The notes under the pieces are model-generated. The model did not search any database. It had not been told where the DNA came from and saw only the letters and a program-made list of their open reading frames with translations. From assembly GCF_900188175.1 (NCBI RefSeq), contig NZ_FZOQ01000004.1:124001-188000 (forward strand): DNA of 64,000 nt. The letters are read 5' to 3'. A program made the position numbers and the translations under genes. Positions 53,505-61,821 of this stretch are shown in pieces (within the stretch, counting starts at the first letter, position 1; the number at the start of each line of letters is the position of its first letter). The DNA is from Pontibacter ummariensis. GTDB taxonomy: Bacteria; Bacteroidota; Bacteroidia; Cytophagales; Hymenobacteraceae.

Positions 53505-54716
53505 ATGAAAAAATCAATGTACCTCCTTTTAACCCTGTTTCTCCTGTTGCAGCAGGCGGTTGCCCTGGATGTTAGTTTCCCTGCGTCTGTCGACAAAAAA
53601 GTGCCGGTGGTAGTACTGAAGGGGAATGCCTACGAAAGGGGGTTACAGCATGGCCGGGCGCTGAAGGGGCCGATTGCGGAGGTGTACGGCAAGTGGAAGG
53701 AGAGCATCCGGAAAGAAACCCAAAAAGACCCGGACGCGGTGATTGCGGATTTTCTGGCCACCTCCGACTATAAGAAAGCCATCCTGACGTGGACGCCAGA
53801 CCTGTGGCAGGAGATAGAGGGCATGGCGGCTGGCTCGGGGCAAAAGCTGGAGGACGTGCTGGCCTTTCAGCTGATAGATGAATACTGGGGCTATCTGGAC
53901 AGGTTGGAGCATGGCTCTGTAGACAAAGACCACTGTAGCGCTGTGGGGGTAGCGGCTACAAATGACCACCCTGCTTATGTGGCGCAGAACGTCGACATCG
54001 ATACCTTTATGCATGGTTATCAGGTGTTGCTGCACATACAGGAAACCGCAGATACCCCAGAACAATACGTCCTGAGCTGTGCCGGCTTCATCGGGTTTGT
54101 CGGCATGAACAACAAAGGGGTTGGGGTCGTGATCAATGCGCTGACGGACCTGAACAACTGTGTAGACGGGCTGCCGGTGACCTTCGTGACCAGGGGCTTG
54201 CTGAACAAGAAGTCGGGGGCGGCGGCCTTAGCCTTCGTGAAGCAGGTAAAGCACGCAACGGGCCAGAACTATATCATCGGGGCCGGTAACGAGGTGTTCA
54301 ACTACGAGGCCTCCGCAAACCTGGTGGTGCAGTTTAACCCGGTGGCCGATCAGAAACTGGTGTACCACACGAACCACTCCCTGGTAAACCACGACGTGAA
54401 GCCCTGGATGGAAGCCTACCACGAGCGGGTGCTTTCGGGCAAGGGGCCGATGACGAACAGCCAGACCCGGTACGCAGCCCTCGAGCGGCGACTGGCCACC
54501 ACAGGGATAAGACTTTCGCCGGAACTGGTGAAGGAGACCTTGCGCTCCAAAGACGATGCGCGCTTCCCGGTATGCGTGGCCTATAACAAAGATGCCTTGG
54601 GCTTTACCTTTAGTTCCGTGCTCTTTACGCTGGGTGCGAGGCCTTCGGTGCAGGTAACCTATGGCTCGCCTGATCAGTCGGAGTACCAGGAGCACTTTTT
54701 CCAGGCCATCAAATAG
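53505..54716 (+). CDS. C45-family autoproteolytic acyltransferase/hydrolase, secreted
   Basis: 403 residues with a signal peptide (cleavage near AVALD). The Ntn-hydrolase fold of the acyl-CoA:6-aminopenicillanic acid acyltransferase/C45 group shows KGNAYERGLQHGRALKGPI and LAFQLIDEYWGYLD. The likely self-cleavage site precedes Cys144 in KDHCSAVGVAAT, followed by AQNVDID and GFIGFVGMNNKGVGVVINAL. Self-cleavage before Cys would create an N-terminal nucleophile for hydrolysis or transfer of amides or acyl groups. It is 56 bp upstream of a beta-lactamase-fold gene in the same direction. Confidence 0.9.
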   Translation: MKKSMYLLLTLFLLLQQAVALDVSFPASVDKKVPVVVLKGNAYERGLQHGRALKGPIAEVYGKWKESIRKETQKDPDAVIADFLATSDYKKAILTWTPDLWQEIEGMAAGSGQKLEDVLAFQLIDEYWGYLDRLEHGSVDKDHCSAVGVAATNDHPAYVAQNVDIDTFMHGYQVLLHIQETADTPEQYVLSCAGFIGFVGMNNKGVGVVINALTDLNNCVDGLPVTFVTRGLLNKKSGAAALAFVKQVKHATGQNYIIGAGNEVFNYEASANLVVQFNPVADQKLVYHTNHSLVNHDVKPWMEAYHERVLSGKGPMTNSQTRYAALERRLATTGIRLSPELVKETLRSKDDARFPVCVAYNKDALGFTFSSVLFTLGARPSVQVTYGSPDQSEYQEHFFQAIK

Positions 54717-54772
54717 TGCCTTGCTCTTAAGCGATTAATCCCCAACAATTCCAAATAGTGCTAACCCGACCC

Positions 54773-55948
54773 ATGAAACATTTGTTGCTGAGCCTGGTCC
54801 TGCTACTGCTTGCTAGTGGAGCCAGGGCTGTGGCAGCCGGCCCTGCCCCCAAGGCATTGATCGCCAGGCGCCTGCAGTTAAAGCTGGACTCGCTGCAGAG
54901 AGCGAACGGCTTTCCGGGAGTAACCTTCGCGGCTGTATTGCCGAACGGCGAAGAGATTTTGCTGGCCTCTGGTATGGCCGATTCGGCCCTGCATATCCCC
55001 ATGAAACCCACCCACCGCATGCTCTCGGGGAGCAATGGCAAAACGCTTTTTAGCGCGGTGGCCATGGTGCTGGCCGAGCAGGGCTTGTTTAACTTGGATG
55101 ATAAGATCGAGAAGCACATCAGCGTAGTGCCCTGGTTCGACCGGATCCCGAATGCCCGCTCCATCACCATGCGCATGCTCATGAACCATACCTCCGGTAT
55201 AGAAGAGTATTATGAGCTGGGCGATTTCATGCAAAAGCTCAAAGAAGTGCCCTCGCGTACCTGGACGCCCAAAGAAAGCTTCTCCTATGTGTTTGACCGG
55301 GAGCCTTTGTTTGTGGCGGGGGCAGGCTGGGGCTATGCCGACACCAATTACCTGCTATTAGGTTATATCCTGGAGCGGCTCAGTGGCCGCACCATGTATG
55401 ACCTGGCCAAAACCCATGTGCTGGCCCCTTATAAGCTAAAGGACACGGAGCCCTCTGTCAAGCAGCGGTTCGATCGGTTGGCGGTGGGCTATTCCTCCCC
55501 GGCCAGTCCCTTCCCCTTTCACGGGGCCGTGGCTAAGAATGGCAAGCTGGTGTTTAGTCCGCAGTTCGAGTGGACAGGAGGCGGCTTTGTTTCCAGTGCG
55601 GCAGACCTGGCCGCCTGGGCCAAGGGCCTGTATTACCTGAAGGCTGTTTCGCCTGAAAGGCGGGCCGCAATGCGCGAGGGGGTAAAGGCGAACACCGGCA
55701 AAGACCATTTGTATGGCTTGGGCATGCAGATACGGCCGGGAGGGGAGGCGGGCTTTGGCTACGGGCACAGCGGCTGGTTTCCGGGTTACCTGACGGACGC
55801 CGAATATTTTCCTGATTTAGACCTGGCCCTGGCCATACAGTTCAACACAGATGACATGCGCCTGCTCAAAAGGTCTACGCATGATTATTTGCTGGAGCTC
55901 GCAAAGGTGATCCGCACCACGCAAAGCGAAAATAAAAAAGGGAGCTAG
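54773..55948 (+). CDS. Class-C beta-lactamase-fold serine hydrolase, secreted
   Basis: 391 residues from the ATG at 54773 (signal peptide, cleavage near SGARA). Class C/PBP-type motifs: Ser87-x-x-Lys90 (MLSGSNGKTLFS), a Tyr in GYADTNYLLLGYI at the usual Tyr-x-Asn position (here Tyr-Ala-Asp), and a C-terminal HSG (YGHSGWFPGY). It may be a D-aminopeptidase, esterase or weak beta-lactamase. It follows the C45 enzyme and likely shares its transcript. Confidence 0.91.
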   Translation: MKHLLLSLVLLLLASGARAVAAGPAPKALIARRLQLKLDSLQRANGFPGVTFAAVLPNGEEILLASGMADSALHIPMKPTHRMLSGSNGKTLFSAVAMVLAEQGLFNLDDKIEKHISVVPWFDRIPNARSITMRMLMNHTSGIEEYYELGDFMQKLKEVPSRTWTPKESFSYVFDREPLFVAGAGWGYADTNYLLLGYILERLSGRTMYDLAKTHVLAPYKLKDTEPSVKQRFDRLAVGYSSPASPFPFHGAVAKNGKLVFSPQFEWTGGGFVSSAADLAAWAKGLYYLKAVSPERRAAMREGVKANTGKDHLYGLGMQIRPGGEAGFGYGHSGWFPGYLTDAEYFPDLDLALAIQFNTDDMRLLKRSTHDYLLELAKVIRTTQSENKKGS

Positions 55949-56017
55949 CATGGGCTTTTGGGAAAGCAGTATCTTCTGCACTAATTACGATACGTTTAGA
56001 CGCAAGCAAACTTAACA

Positions 56018-56959
56018 ATGGTGGAAACGTTGGAGAGCAGGCCTTTTTTAAGGGCAGGCGACCAGGCTTACAGTAGCAGTTGTGAGGTGGTGCATGTAGA
56101 CGAGAAAAGCTACCAGCACTACCAGCAGACGACAGACGAGAACAGGATCATGAGCTCTTTCTTTACCTCCCTGGAAGGCGAGATCCGGCCTAAAGGACTC
56201 GGGATAAAATACGTGGCGCAAGGGCAGGAAAATTACCTGCTGCAGGATAAACGCTACCATGTTTCTGAGGGCAGGTACTTTCTTGTGAATGAATCGGCAC
56301 CTTCCCTGGACGTAGCCATACCCGGTGTGCCGACCTGGAGCGTGTGCGTGGATGTAGATGTAAAGTTGGTGAACGAGGTGCTGTTGCAATGGCTGCAGCC
56401 AAACGAGCCGGACAATTACCACCAGGTGAGCCGGTACCTCCTGACGCCGGAATTGTTTGTACGCGAGGCGGAGGCCGGCCAACAGCTGCAAGCCCTCTTA
56501 GCCAGTCTCATTTCTGCGGGAACCTCACAAGGGCTGGCCAGGCCCCCGATCGAGTGGATCTTTGAGCTGATCACCCTGTTGGTGCAGGATAACAGAGCGC
56601 TGATCGGGTCTTATTATCGCCTCCGAGCATCCAGGCTATCTACCCGGAAAGAACTCTTCCGCCGGCTACTGCTCGGGAAGGAGATGCTCGACGATAGCCT
56701 TTTCTCCGGCACTACTATCAAACAGGTGGCGGAAAGCTGCTGCCTCTCCGAGTTCAGGTTCTACCGGCTCTTTAAACAGTGCTTTGGCGATAGCCCCTAC
56801 CAGTACCTCACCAGGCGGCGGATAGCCAGTAGCCTGGAGCTAAAAAAACAAGGCCTCAGCTGGAGTGAGATCGCCTATGCCCTGAACTTCACCGACCTGG
56901 CCGCCTTCAGCAATAGCTTCAAAAAGCTAAAAGGGGTAGCGCCTACTAAGGTAGCGTAA
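56018..56959 (+). CDS. AraC-family transcriptional regulator
   Basis: 313 residues. The C-terminal ~100 residues hold two helix-turn-helix motifs (IKQVAESCCLSEFRFYRLFK, WSEIAYALNFTDLAAFSNSF, ending LKGVAPTKV). The N-terminal ~200 residues are a ligand or regulatory domain of unknown type. It lies 69 bp downstream of the serine hydrolase in the same direction, so it may control the C45/hydrolase genes. Confidence 0.92.
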   Translation: MVETLESRPFLRAGDQAYSSSCEVVHVDEKSYQHYQQTTDENRIMSSFFTSLEGEIRPKGLGIKYVAQGQENYLLQDKRYHVSEGRYFLVNESAPSLDVAIPGVPTWSVCVDVDVKLVNEVLLQWLQPNEPDNYHQVSRYLLTPELFVREAEAGQQLQALLASLISAGTSQGLARPPIEWIFELITLLVQDNRALIGSYYRLRASRLSTRKELFRRLLLGKEMLDDSLFSGTTIKQVAESCCLSEFRFYRLFKQCFGDSPYQYLTRRRIASSLELKKQGLSWSEIAYALNFTDLAAFSNSFKKLKGVAPTKVA

Positions 56960-57316
56960 ATAGTCGTTTGGGAACACTGTAGTTGAGTTTTTTGCGCTAC
57001 AACGGTTTCGCGGATGCGACGTTCTTCCGGATATTGCCTTATAAATACCTTTTGTAGGGACAGGTCGTGACCTGTCCGAATCGTTCCCCTGAGCTGTCCG
57101 AACAACAGCATTCCCGATGAAACAAAAGGATATGTACAGGCAAGCTTTTACCATCAAACATCCTGCTCATCCTTTTTAATCCTGTAAGTCCTCGTTCAGG
57201 TGCGTAGTAGGTAGACCTTGTGAGCCTTTAAGTGCTCTGGCAGGGGCAAGATGCATGGGTTAAACAAAAAATGCTTACATTAAGAGATCAACCATCTCAA
57301 AGCATCTATTTCTGCC
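56960..57316. other. Intergenic interval with a 20-bp palindrome
   Basis: 357 nt. GGACAGGTC-GT-GACCTGTCC at 57058-57077 is a perfect palindrome apart from the 2-nt centre. A partial GAGCTGTCCG at 57091-57100 repeats its end. It may be a dispersed repeat or a dimer-binding site. No ORF is credible. Confidence 0.5.
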
Positions 57317-58267
57317 ATGACCACATCTTCCTCAAGCCGCCGCCATGCCCTGAAAGTGATGGGAGCCTCTGTTGGTGCTGCTATGCTGCCTGCCATAGTA
57401 GGAGCAGCGCCAAGAGATAAAGCAGTGCCCGCTCCTGCCTTTACCTATTGCCTGAACATGAGCACCATCAAAGGCCACAAACTGGGTTTCGTGAAGGAGC
57501 TGGAAGTGGCCTCTAAGGCAGGGTTCGGGTCTGTTGAGATCTGGATGGACTCCCTGCAGGCCTACCTCGATGGGGGCGGTACACTCCCCGATGCACGGAA
57601 GCGGCTGGACGATCTGGGGCTGACAGTGGAGAATGCCATTGGCTTTGCGCAGTGGATCGTAGACGACGAGGCGACCCGGAAGCAGGGTGTGGAGCAGCTA
57701 AAGCGCGAAATGGACCAGTTGGCCCAACTCGGCTGCCGCCGTACGGCAGCGCCGCCCGTGGGCGCTACCCAACAGCCAGGCCTCGACCTGAAGCGGGCCG
57801 CCGAGCGCTACCGTGCGATCCTGGAACTGGGGGACAGGGCAGGGGTGGTGCCTCACCTGGAGATGTGGGGCTTCTCCCAAAACCTGAGCCGTTTAAGCGA
57901 TGTGCTCTACGTGGCAACGGAAAGCGGCCATCCCGCTGCCCGCCTGCTTCTCGACGTTTATCACCTCTACAAGGGGAACTCCAGCCTCGATAGCCTACCC
58001 TTGGTGGGCAAAGCCGGCATCGAGATCTTTCATGTGAATGATTATCCGGCTACCCTTTCTCCCGCAGCCATTACGGATGCCGACCGCTTGTTTACCGGGG
58101 ATGGCGTTGCCCCGCTTTCACGCATTCTGCAAAGCATCCGCACTCCCGGGCGGCCACTGGTCATTTCTCTGGAGGTGTTCAACAAAACCTACTATGCCCA
58201 GGATGCCCTGCAGGTAGCGCAGACCGGTTTAGCCAAAATGAAAGCCATGACCAGCAAGTTGGGATAG
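57317..58267 (+). CDS. Tat-exported sugar-phosphate isomerase/epimerase-like TIM-barrel protein
   Basis: 316 residues. The N terminus has twin Arg (SRRHALKVMGASVGAAMLP), a Tat-type signal. The AP-endonuclease-2/xylose-isomerase-like TIM barrel shows FGSVEIWMD, VPHLEMWGF, ARLLLDVYHLYKG, IEIFHVNDYP and VISLEVFN, which carry the metal-binding Glu, Asp and His. Exported members act on sugars or inositols; the substrate is unknown. Monocistronic. Confidence 0.9.
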   Translation: MTTSSSSRRHALKVMGASVGAAMLPAIVGAAPRDKAVPAPAFTYCLNMSTIKGHKLGFVKELEVASKAGFGSVEIWMDSLQAYLDGGGTLPDARKRLDDLGLTVENAIGFAQWIVDDEATRKQGVEQLKREMDQLAQLGCRRTAAPPVGATQQPGLDLKRAAERYRAILELGDRAGVVPHLEMWGFSQNLSRLSDVLYVATESGHPAARLLLDVYHLYKGNSSLDSLPLVGKAGIEIFHVNDYPATLSPAAITDADRLFTGDGVAPLSRILQSIRTPGRPLVISLEVFNKTYYAQDALQVAQTGLAKMKAMTSKLG

Positions 58268-58526
58268 GGCGGGAGCCAGACTGCTGTACGGTGCCCGTGG
58301 GGCAGGATATACTTTGGGCAACATTTTTTGTTCCATTAACCTCCCGCTTGCTCCTTGCTGGAGACACCGAATGCTTCCCTTTCTGCCAGCTGCCTGATCG
58401 TATAAGGAATGGCTAAAGCGCTAAGGGAAAGGGTGTGTTCGCTTAAGAAGTACTCTTATTGCTTTTGGTAATGAATAGGTAATTGTATTGCTAATTAACC
58501 AACTAAAAATAAAATTTATTAAAAAA

Positions 58527-58558
58527 TTTGCAATTATTAAACCCTTCTTCTATATTTG
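58527..58558 (+). promoter_or_regulatory. Consensus Bacteroidetes promoter of the tRNA-like RNA
   Basis: TTTG (58527-58530), 20 nt, TATATTTG (58551-58558), a perfect TTTG/TAnnTTTG promoter in an AT-rich region. The predicted start is ~58565, about 10 nt before the tRNA-like acceptor stem. The rest of the gap 58268-58526 shows nothing else. Confidence 0.8.
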
Positions 58559-58574
58559 AAACATCAACATACAC

Positions 58575-58707
58575 TGTAGGGTGTTGAAATTGGCAGACAA
58601 GCCCTCCTATCTCGGGGGTGGAGGTTCTGGAACAAAGCAACTTTTAAGACCTATATAGAAGATATTTGCCTAACCACTTCGTGGAGGTTCGAATCCTCCC
58701 CCTACAG
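58575..58707 (+). tRNA. tRNA-Leu-like RNA with oversized central region
   Basis: The acceptor stem TGTAGGG (58575-58581) pairs perfectly with CCCTACA (58700-58706); no CCA is encoded. A Leu-type D arm (TTG-AAATTGGCAGA-CAA) and a canonical T arm (GGAGG-TTCGAAT-CCTCC) are present. Between them the first hairpin has loop CTATCTC, which gives no normal anticodon. A 64-nt region follows instead of the usual 12-20 nt variable arm; GCAACTTTT...AGAAG...TTGC can form a hairpin there. GTGGAGGTTC occurs twice (58618 and 58681). Promoter and terminator flank it, so it is probably transcribed. It could be a tRNA-like RNA, a disrupted tRNA or an att site. Confidence 0.55.
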
Positions 58708-58712
58708 CACAA

Positions 58713-58748
58713 AAGGCCCTGTACACGCAGTACAGGGCCTTATTTTTT
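58713..58748 (+). terminator. Rho-independent terminator of the tRNA-like RNA
   Basis: A perfect 12-bp stem (AAGGCCCTGTAC with GTACAGGGCCTT), 5-nt loop and a TTTTTT run after one A. It begins 6 nt after the tRNA-like discriminator base. Confidence 0.92.
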
Positions 58749-58788
58749 ATATTCGGAAATATTTCGGACGGTACGCTAGAAATTCATT

Positions 58789-60054
58789 CTATATTCCAGA
58801 GAGCACTGCAGCAGTCTGCGCATCTAGTTCCTCGTCTAGAAATTCCTGCATGTAGATCTGTGTTTCTCTTAAGGAAGAGTGCCCCATCATCCCCTGCACA
58901 GCGAGGGCATTGGCTCCTGATCGCGCTGCCATACTGGCGAAGGAATGCCGGGCTGTGTGGGTAGTGATGTGCTTGGTGATGCCCAGACGCTCCAGTATGT
59001 TCTTTAACTCCCTGTTGATACTAGCTGTACTGGCTTCTATGGCTCTGCGCACTGCCTCCCGGTCCCTCAGGTCTAGTTTCTCAGACAGGAACGGGAGAAG
59101 AAACCCGGTGGCTTTCACTGGCAGGTACTGACTCAGCACCCAGCGAAGTCCATCCTCTATCTTTACGGACATCAGCTTGCCGGTCTTCTCCATGACGTAG
59201 ATAATCCGGCCCCGCTCAAAGTCAACGTTTTCTGACCGTAACATCATCATGTCACCTACCCTTGCGCCCCTGGCATAGAACTGCAGCAGATATAGGTTCC
59301 GTATGTGGTTTACCCTGCTGGAATAATCCAGCGGTAACTCCCTGAGTCGCTGGATTTCGCCTGATGTGAGCACCTGCTTGTGCGTTCGTTTATAGGTGAT
59401 GCTCAGGTTCTGGAAAGGGTTCTTTTCAGGCTTGGCTAACCCATACTTTTCGGCGATGTTGTATACTGTTCTGATCACTGCCAAGTCCTTTGCCGCTGAG
59501 TTGTGAGCATTACCATACTTTGTGAACAGGTGTGAACGGTACTCCTCAAGGAAGCCAACCGTTAACTTGCTGATAGGCAGCATCGGCCTGTAAGCCTTGA
59601 GCTTTCGGAACACGGAGCGGTGGCGCTTAAAGGAAGAGTAGGAGCTGTTGCCCGACTTCATCAGTGCCTCCCGTTTCTCCAGCTGGTCAGCGAAGAAGGC
59701 TATAAAATCATCTGGCTCTCCCTGGTCATTGGTGCCCGTAAGCCGGAGCTTGTAGCGCTCCTTTATATCGGCAGCAGTATAGGAGGCCCCTGCCATCTCA
59801 AAGGAGAGCACAGTCTCCCTGAGTCCCAGAATAGCAGCCTCAATAGCCCTGTTGTAGGCCTGGCTCAGAACATTGCCGCGCTTTATCCAGTCCTTATTCT
59901 CCAGCCGCCCCCGGGTGTTCCAGTCTTTTTTCGGAACATAGATGCCTAAACCGCAGTTGCACGATTTCCTGTTCTGCGTGATGCGGATCATGACCAGGTG
60001 CGAAAAATCTGTCTTGCGTTCTGTTTTATTGATAATTGCCTTTAGTGTTGCCAT
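58789..60054 (-). CDS. Bacteroidetes-type tyrosine recombinase (site-specific integrase)
   Basis: 421 residues from the ATG at 60054; the longer frame adds 13 poor residues. An arm-type DNA-binding N terminus (CGLGIYVPKKDWN) and SAM-like core-binding domain (~120-225) lead to the catalytic domain with Arg in ARGARVGDMMML, HTARHSF, GHSS and Tyr in ETQIYMQEFL. It catalyses integration and excision of the mobile element. Its 3' end points at the tRNA-like gene, the usual place for an attachment site. Confidence 0.94.
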   Translation of the reverse strand: MATLKAIINKTERKTDFSHLVMIRITQNRKSCNCGLGIYVPKKDWNTRGRLENKDWIKRGNVLSQAYNRAIEAAILGLRETVLSFEMAGASYTAADIKERYKLRLTGTNDQGEPDDFIAFFADQLEKREALMKSGNSSYSSFKRHRSVFRKLKAYRPMLPISKLTVGFLEEYRSHLFTKYGNAHNSAAKDLAVIRTVYNIAEKYGLAKPEKNPFQNLSITYKRTHKQVLTSGEIQRLRELPLDYSSRVNHIRNLYLLQFYARGARVGDMMMLRSENVDFERGRIIYVMEKTGKLMSVKIEDGLRWVLSQYLPVKATGFLLPFLSEKLDLRDREAVRRAIEASTASINRELKNILERLGITKHITTHTARHSFASMAARSGANALAVQGMMGHSSLRETQIYMQEFLDEELDAQTAAVLSGI

Positions 60055-60136
60055 AGCTGTAATATAAACTCCTGGCCATTCGTGGATCCGCACAGGTTGG
60101 ACAAGATACTTTCGGGTCTGTTGTTCTTGCTCATAG

Positions 60137-60514
60137 TTATACTGCTTTTAATTCTAATAGCTTGATGTACTTTTCCAGTAGTTCCGTGTAGGCTGTGAGA
60201 AGCTGCTCAAAGCCCTGCGTGTTGTAGTTGTTAATGATGACGTGATTCCGGTCGCCTTGCACGTTGTGCCTGTTGTGGTCACCGTGGATCTTGTAGGCTT
60301 TCGCGTCTCTGCCAGCCTGTGTGCCGATGTCCCGGCCTGCCTGTGCGTTCTGCCCCACGTCGTTAGCGTGGTGGCTTCTGATAAGGATGTCGTGCCCGGC
60401 TTGGCTGTTGTGGTGGTTCGCTCTGCCAGAAAGGGTGTTTTCTGTAGAGCAGAGGTTTTTTGGGTTAGATGCCTTCACTTTATTTGATTGTGTTTTGATT
60501 GTATACCGCAACAA
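60137..60514 (-). CDS. His/Asp/Asn-rich repeat protein of unknown function
   Basis: Up to 125 residues from TTG 60514; GTG 60478 is an alternative. The middle is built of short repeats such as SQAGHDI, AQAGRDIGTQAGRDAKAYKIHGDHNRHN and QGDRNHVIINN, a spacing that could make a parallel beta-helix. The C terminus is a leucine-rich helix (LLTAYTELLEKYIKLLELK) suited to oligomerisation. It lies next to the integrase. I do not recognise the family. Coding is likely because the repeats are at protein level. Confidence 0.65.
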   Translation of the reverse strand: MLRYTIKTQSNKVKASNPKNLCSTENTLSGRANHHNSQAGHDILIRSHHANDVGQNAQAGRDIGTQAGRDAKAYKIHGDHNRHNVQGDRNHVIINNYNTQGFEQLLTAYTELLEKYIKLLELKAV

Positions 60515-60557
60515 TAGTACAACATGTTTTAAAATTGCACAATGTTTTCACTATATT

Positions 60558-60591
60558 TTTGATTGTGAATTAATGGTTGTTTATACCTTTG
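60558..60591 (+). promoter_or_regulatory. Consensus promoter for the ribbon-helix-helix gene
   Basis: TTTG (60558-60561), 22 nt, TACCTTTG (60584-60591), an exact TTTG/TAnnTTTG promoter. The ATG is at 60618, about 20 nt after the predicted start. The minus-strand gene at 60137-60514 is divergent. Confidence 0.75.
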
Positions 60592-60617
60592 TGACGTATA
60601 ACACTAAAAACCTATAT

Positions 60618-60782
60618 ATGATGGCTGCAGAAGAGCAAAAGAAGATTACCGTAAACTTCCAGATGGATTCCGACTTGCACGAAAAGCTTAAGGCTATTGC
60701 AAAGAAGAAAGGGATTAGCTTCGCTGGATATATCAGGATGATCTGCTCTGAGGCTGTTGCGTCCGAGGGAGGGAACAGGTAA
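60618..60782 (+). CDS. Small ribbon-helix-helix DNA-binding protein
   Basis: 54 residues from ATG 60618. KKITVNFQMDSDLHEKLKAI gives the beta strand and first helix, and KKKGISFAGYIRMICSEAV the second helix of an Arc/MetJ-type ribbon-helix-helix fold, which binds DNA as a dimer. It is probably a regulator of the integrated element, perhaps of the divergent gene or the integrase. Confidence 0.85.
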   Translation: MMAAEEQKKITVNFQMDSDLHEKLKAIAKKKGISFAGYIRMICSEAVASEGGNR

Positions 60783-61005
60783 GGCTGTAGTACTCGGCTG
60801 CTCCAAAGCTTTACATGACGCTAACCTTAATGCTAATCTCGTACCTTGTCTTTATGGCTCTCTCTAAATTTATCTATAGACTTTAGTTGTAGTTGTTGTT
60901 GTTAGTCTTTATGTTTGATATAGTAATCATCATCAATGCCATTAGACGAATGGCCCTCTCGTGCGGCTTTTGAATCTATTTAAAAGTGTTCGCGTTGAAG
61001 GATGT

Positions 61006-61266
61006 ATGAGTAAAGATTCAAATATGGCAATACATAAAAAGGCAAATAGACTTAAGTCGATACTCCACGGTGCCTCCAGTGCATTGAATATTTATGGCTC
61101 AACCAAGTCCACTGGTGCCTTATTTAATCGCTTGGAGAGAGTGAACAGAACAGGCGGCTTAGGGAGAGTTTTAGATGGAGAAAGCCTTCGCAAAGACTGG
61201 GAAAATGTAGGCTCCGATATGAGAGGAGCACTTAACAAGATTAAACGATCAGCAGAAATTGGGTAA
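61006..61266 (+). CDS. Hypothetical basic protein
   Basis: 86 residues from ATG 61006, which follows a good AAGGA ribosome binding site. The frame is open to 60961. Basic at the N terminus (MAIHKKANRLKSILHGAS) with a Gly-rich middle (GGLGRVLDGESLRKDW). No motif is recognised. Its stop overlaps the next start, so it is coupled to the DUF2335-like gene. Confidence 0.72.
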   Translation: MSKDSNMAIHKKANRLKSILHGASSALNIYGSTKSTGALFNRLERVNRTGGLGRVLDGESLRKDWENVGSDMRGALNKIKRSAEIG

Positions 61267-61696
61267 GCAACCGCCTGTAAAACATAATCCACATCAAAGC
61301 CAGCCAGCAAACGGGCAGGCTTTTTTATTGTCGCAGCAAAAGATTCAGTCAGGCCCGATTCCTTCAGCGGAGGAGTTGGCTAGCCTTGAGAACGTACTGC
61401 CAGGAATTGCAGAGCGAATCGTCGCAATGGCTGAGAAAGAGCAAAATGAGCGACACTACCTTAACCGCTTGGTGTCGCAAGCTGAGGTAGATCTTGTTGC
61501 AGGAGAGACATCACTTAAAAAAAGAGGGCAATGGATGGCAATCGTTAGTGTCTGCATTATAGTTGCCCTTTGCACATACGCGTTTTATCTAGGTCATCCG
61601 GAGCAAGCTGCACTAATAGCTTGCACTGTCATAATAGGCTTAGTTGGAGCTTTTGCCTATAGCAGGACGATAGATAAGGACAACGAAAAGAAATAA
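61259..61696 (+). CDS. DUF2335-like membrane protein
   Basis: 145 residues from TTG 61259, which overlaps the previous stop. LENVLPGIAERIVAMAEKEQ followed by ERHYLNRLV is the DUF2335 pattern, then two membrane helices (AIVSVCIIVALCTYAFYLG and AALIACTVIIGLVGAFAY). Proteins of this group are often near phage or mobile genes and some are proposed holin-like. Function unknown. Confidence 0.82.
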   Translation: MGKQPPVKHNPHQSQPANGQAFLLSQQKIQSGPIPSAEELASLENVLPGIAERIVAMAEKEQNERHYLNRLVSQAEVDLVAGETSLKKRGQWMAIVSVCIIVALCTYAFYLGHPEQAALIACTVIIGLVGAFAYSRTIDKDNEKK

Positions 61697-61699
61697 GCA

Positions 61700-61730
61700 A
61701 AGCCTCTCCAGATCGGAGAGGCTTTTTTTT
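61700..61730 (+). terminator. Rho-independent terminator after the DUF2335-like gene
   Basis: A perfect 10-bp stem (AAGCCTCTCC with GGAGAGGCTT), 5-nt loop and a run of eight T. Confidence 0.92.
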
Positions 61731-61740
61731 GTGCACATAA

Positions 61741-61774
61741 AAAGAGAAAAAGAAACCCCCGCCAAAAGCGAGGG
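61741..61774 (-). terminator. Rho-independent terminator of the minus-strand phage genes
   Basis: On the minus strand, CCCTCGC pairs with GCGGGGG (one G-T pair) across a 5-nt loop and is followed by a T-rich tail. It lies 47 bp beyond the stop at 61822. Confidence 0.8.
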
Positions 61775-61821
61775 CCTCAAACCTATTAGACTCATAAATC
61801 CTCACCCCTGAGGTTACACCA

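Noticed and set aside
58575..58707. Ordinary tRNA-Leu
   Set aside because: The length (133 nt) and the loop CTATCTC do not fit a functional standard tRNA-Leu, so only a tRNA-like call is made.
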